Positions 61,849-64,000 of a stretch of DNA of 64,000 bases are shown here, piece after piece (within the stretch, counting starts at the first letter, position 1; the number at the start of each line of letters is the position of its first letter). Source of the stretch: Lactobacillus sp. ESL0684 (GTDB lineage: Bacteria > Bacillota > Bacilli > Lactobacillales > Lactobacillaceae). A program made the position numbers and the translations under genes. Where the stretch lies: positions 1,228,001 to 1,292,000 of the forward strand of contig NZ_CP113941.1 in NCBI RefSeq assembly GCF_029392675.1, given 5' to 3'. The notes under the pieces were generated by a model, which saw only the letters and a program-made list of their open reading frames with translations, searched no databases and was not told the origin of the DNA.

Positions 61849-62625
61849 TCAATGTGCAAAGCAACCCCGTAATTGCTCTAATGCAGCAGTTTTAATTAAG
61901 CATTTACCAACAGTTCTAACCCTGGCCATTTCTTCAGACTTAACTTGAACGCCATACTCATTGGCAATTGCCCATGCATCAGCCGGCTTAAGTTCAGCAT
62001 AATTTTCATCGTTAAAGGATAACTCTAAGTAAAATCGGTCATGCTCATAGTACAGTGCCGAGTTTAAATCACTAACCTGCAGGCTATTAGCTAGTTCTCC
62101 TAGCACACCAAAATCTTTAAAGCTATATGCCTGTTTTTTTTGAAATTTCCAGAAATTCTTACTAACCTTAGGTTGCGAAGCATTTCTTTGTTCAGCTTTG
62201 CGCCTATTAAGATCTTTAAGTTCCTGATTTACATAATTTTCATAATACTCAGCATCTTTTTCATCATCAAATATTTCATCTAAATCATCATCAGCATCTA
62301 AGTCTAAAAATGAATGCCGCGGATCATCATCCAATGGTTGATTAACGTCATCAAGAAAACTTGATAGTTCGTCATTCTTATTTTCCCTATTTACCTTGCT
62401 AATTAATAAATCTAGACCTCCATCATTTGGCATAACCTGAAAAGTGACCGGATTATCTTCGCTAAATGAATGATCAGTATCAACTTCTTCTAAAATTGAA
62501 TAAAAGAATTGTTGAATTTTATTTTTATCACCTAATAAATCTAATACTTTAAGTCCACGCTTAGCTAATTCACTTTTATTAATTCTAACACGAATAGTGT
62601 TTGCATCAATATGCTCAACTTGCAC
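61849..62625 (-). CDS. mecA: Adaptor protein MecA
   Basis: Adaptor that brings substrates such as ComK or ComX/SigX to ClpC-ClpP. The 258-residue protein has the N-terminal substrate-binding part (MQVEHIDANTIRVRINKSELAKRGLKVLDLLGDKNKIQQFFYSIL). An acidic linker (about 95-145, SFLDLDADDDLDEIFDDEKD) and the C-terminal ClpC-binding domain follow. It lies between spx and coiA, as in Bacillus (yjbD-mecA-yjbF), and is the likely negative regulator of competence here. Confidence 0.95.
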   Translation of the reverse strand: MQVEHIDANTIRVRINKSELAKRGLKVLDLLGDKNKIQQFFYSILEEVDTDHSFSEDNPVTFQVMPNDGGLDLLISKVNRENKNDELSSFLDDVNQPLDDDPRHSFLDLDADDDLDEIFDDEKDAEYYENYVNQELKDLNRRKAEQRNASQPKVSKNFWKFQKKQAYSFKDFGVLGELANSLQVSDLNSALYYEHDRFYLELSFNDENYAELKPADAWAIANEYGVQVKSEEMARVRTVGKCLIKTAALEQLRGCFAH

Positions 62626-62682
62626 GAAGCATCGCCTCCCTCAACTTCTTCTCTTTATTGTAGCCTATTTTGGAAATAAAAT

Positions 62683-62715
62683 AAAAGCGTTAGCTAAAAA
62701 ACTAACGCTTTTTTA
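62683..62715 (-). terminator. Terminator after spx
   Basis: AAAAGCGTTAG and CTAACGCTTTT pair around CTAAAAAA and a T run follows on the minus strand. It lies just past the spx stop. Confidence 0.85.
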
Positions 62716-62731
62716 TTAATAAACTTGAACA

Positions 62732-63130
62732 TTACAGATCTGCAATCTTTTGCATTTCTTCTAGTTCAAGGCGACGAACCTTTCTTGGTAAGAACCGACG
62801 AATTTCATCTTCATTATAACCAACTTGCAAGCGACGGTCATCCATAATAATTGGACGCCGTAATAAACTTGGATTCTTCTCTACCAAGTCAAGTAATTGG
62901 TCAATAGATAAGTCATCGAGATTAACTTTTAGCTGTTGAAAAGCTCTTGAACGCGTAGAAATAATTTCCTCGGTGCCGTTTTCCGTCATCCGTAGAATCT
63001 GAATCAATTCGTCTTTAGTAAGGGGTTCTGAGAAGATATTTCTTTCTTCGAAAGGAATATCATGCTTCCTTAACCAAGCCTTAGCCTTGCGACACGAGGT
63101 ACAACTCGGAGATATATATAAATTTACCAT
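62732..63130 (-). CDS. spx: Thiol-stress regulator Spx
   Basis: RNA polymerase alpha-subunit-binding regulator of the ArsC family, activated by disulfide formation. From the ATG at 63130 it has the usual 132 residues and the redox switch CTSC at residues 10-13. The alpha-contact region near residues 50-60 ([11 protein letters not shown]) is present. The GTG at 63139 is one base after AAGGAG and is rejected. It is degraded by ClpXP with SpxH in Bacillus; both clpP and spxH lie in this window, and trxB is a classic target. Confidence 0.96.
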   Translation of the reverse strand: MVNLYISPSCTSCRKAKAWLRKHDIPFEERNIFSEPLTKDELIQILRMTENGTEEIISTRSRAFQQLKVNLDDLSIDQLLDLVEKNPSLLRRPIIMDDRRLQVGYNEDEIRRFLPRKVRRLELEEMQKIADL

Positions 63131-63287
63131 ATATTTCACGCTCCTTTGAATATTGCTACATTTACCTTAATTTCATTATAGCATATTACTTGTCTTTTGT
63201 AAGTAATGACCGTTATTTTTCGATTTATATATCATAATAAGTGTAAAGATTGAATTATCTATGAACTTTTTACCAAAAAAGGTTAAA

Positions 63288-63317
63288 GAAAAAAGACACA
63301 TTATGTAATGTGTCTTT
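63288..63317 (-). terminator. Terminator after ptsI
   Basis: On the minus strand AAAGACACATTA and TAATGTGTCTTT pair with almost no loop and a T-rich tail follows. Confidence 0.85.
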
Positions 63318-63325
63318 GATCAACG

Positions 63326-64000
63326 TTATTGATTGATTTTTTTCATCAAGTCATCAACTAGTTTTTCATTTTCTGCAGCAGTTTGGGAAACGTTGCAGAC
63401 TTGATCAGCCAGATCCTTAATATCTTCAGTATTGATTTTCTTCATCAAACTTCTAATCCGTAAAATTGAAGTTGCACTCATCGAATATTCATCAAGTCCC
63501 ATTGATAACAAAATCGGGAACATAATACTGTCACCAGCAGCTTCACCACACATACCACACCAAATACCATTTTCATGGGCTGCGTCGATTGTGTGCTTAA
63601 TTAAGCGTAAAACAGCTGGATTGGCTGGTTGATATAGATATGAAACATTATCATTACCACGATCAGCTGCCATTGTATATTGAATGAGGTCATTAGTTCC
63701 GATTGAGAAGAAATCGACTTCTTTAGCAAATTGATCAGCAAGAACAGCAGCAGCAGGAACTTCAATCATCATTCCTACTTGTAAGTCTTCGCCTACCTTG
63801 ACACCTTGCTTAACCAACTTGTCCTTTTCTTCGGCCAAAATTGCTTTTGCTTGGTGTAATTCATCTAAAGTACCGATCATTGGGAACATAATCCCTAACT
63901 TACCATATGCAGATGCTCGCAAGAGTGCCCGCAATTGGGTCCGGAAGATGTCCTTATTCATCAATGATAATCTAACTGCCCGAACACCCAAAAATGGGTT
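63326..64000 (-). CDS. ptsI: PTS enzyme I, C-terminal part (cut by window edge)
   Basis: The frame is open to the window edge, where it reads [13 protein letters not shown], so the true start lies beyond 64000. The visible 224 residues are the PEP-binding TIM-barrel end of enzyme I. They include the [16 protein letters not shown] motif, conserved Cys in GMCGEAAGD and MLSMG-type loop [12 protein letters not shown]. Enzyme I passes phosphate from PEP to HPr. ptsH is expected just upstream, outside the window. The partial frame has no internal defect. Confidence 0.95.
   Translation of the reverse strand, partial: NPFLGVRAVRLSLMNKDIFRTQLRALLRASAYGKLGIMFPMIGTLDELHQAKAILAEEKDKLVKQGVKVGEDLQVGMMIEVPAAAVLADQFAKEVDFFSIGTNDLIQYTMAADRGNDNVSYLYQPANPAVLRLIKHTIDAAHENGIWCGMCGEAAGDSIMFPILLSMGLDEYSMSATSILRIRSLMKKINTEDIKDLADQVCNVSQTAAENEKLVDDLMKKINQ

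Noticed and set aside
1-64000. CRISPR array, prophage or toxin-antitoxin cluster
   Set aside because: No regularly spaced repeats, integrase, phage structural genes or small toxin-antitoxin pairs were seen; the only mobile element is the single IS1182 copy.

Overview
The window is a continuous stretch of a low-GC Firmicutes chromosome, most likely a Lactobacillus of the L. acidophilus / L. helveticus / L. crispatus type. The evidence is gene content and order (cggR-gap-pgk-tpiA; clpP; whiA-yvcK-rapZ; uvrB-uvrA; hprK-lgt-gpsA-trxB; comFA-comFC-hpf-secA-prfB; spx-mecA-coiA and spxH-CYTH-relQ-nadK-rluD), AT-rich intergenic DNA, and strong AAGGAGG-type ribosome sites. The species call is inference. 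Most genes lie on the minus strand.

Layout. 0.2-4.6 kb: glycolytic operon cggR-gap-pgk-tpiA with a promoter, a CggR-type operator and an internal terminator after gap. 4.6-11.8 kb: accessory block with a secreted SEC10/PgrA-like protein, a probable MerR remnant, a tRNA-Arg(CCG), two paralogous secreted SH3/GW-like proteins, an APC amino-acid permease and a PerR-type regulator. 12-15.5 kb: clpP behind a CIRCE operator, then whiA-yvcK-rapZ. 15.6-28.3 kb: DUF308 protein, uvrBA behind a LexA-like box, phosphoglucomutase, trxB, gpsA, lgt, hprK, a small membrane protein, and prfB with its programmed +1 frameshift. 28.3-34.2 kb: secA, hpf, comFC, comFA, yigZ. 34.2-49.9 kb: tagO, rny, recA, an OpuC-type compatible-solute ABC operon, pgsA, rodZ, ymfI, ftsK, a DUF1149 protein, trmL, an AI-2E-type permease and a GutA-like protein without the family's phosphorylatable His. 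49.9-57.2 kb: a Na,K-type P-type ATPase, a lactonase, a complete IS1182-family element, and an uncharacterised gene divergent from a TetR regulator. 57.2-64 kb: rluD-nadK-relQ, CYTH protein, spxH, coiA, mecA, spx, and the C-terminal third of ptsI cut by the window edge. Bases 1-154 hold nothing I recognise.

How it fits together. The window holds a proteolysis circuit (ClpP, the adaptors MecA and SpxH, and the substrate Spx), a carbon-sensing set (CggR, HPr kinase, enzyme I, RapZ/YvcK) and a dispersed competence/DNA-repair set (recA, comFA-comFC, coiA, uvrBA). The most notable observation is an identical 15-mer, TTTTTTGCGTATTTA, 16-17 bases before the starts of comFA and coiA, with 13 bases of it before recA. 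Late-competence genes share a CIN-box in streptococci, and this looks like a divergent lactobacillar counterpart. recA and uvrBA also carry LexA-like boxes.
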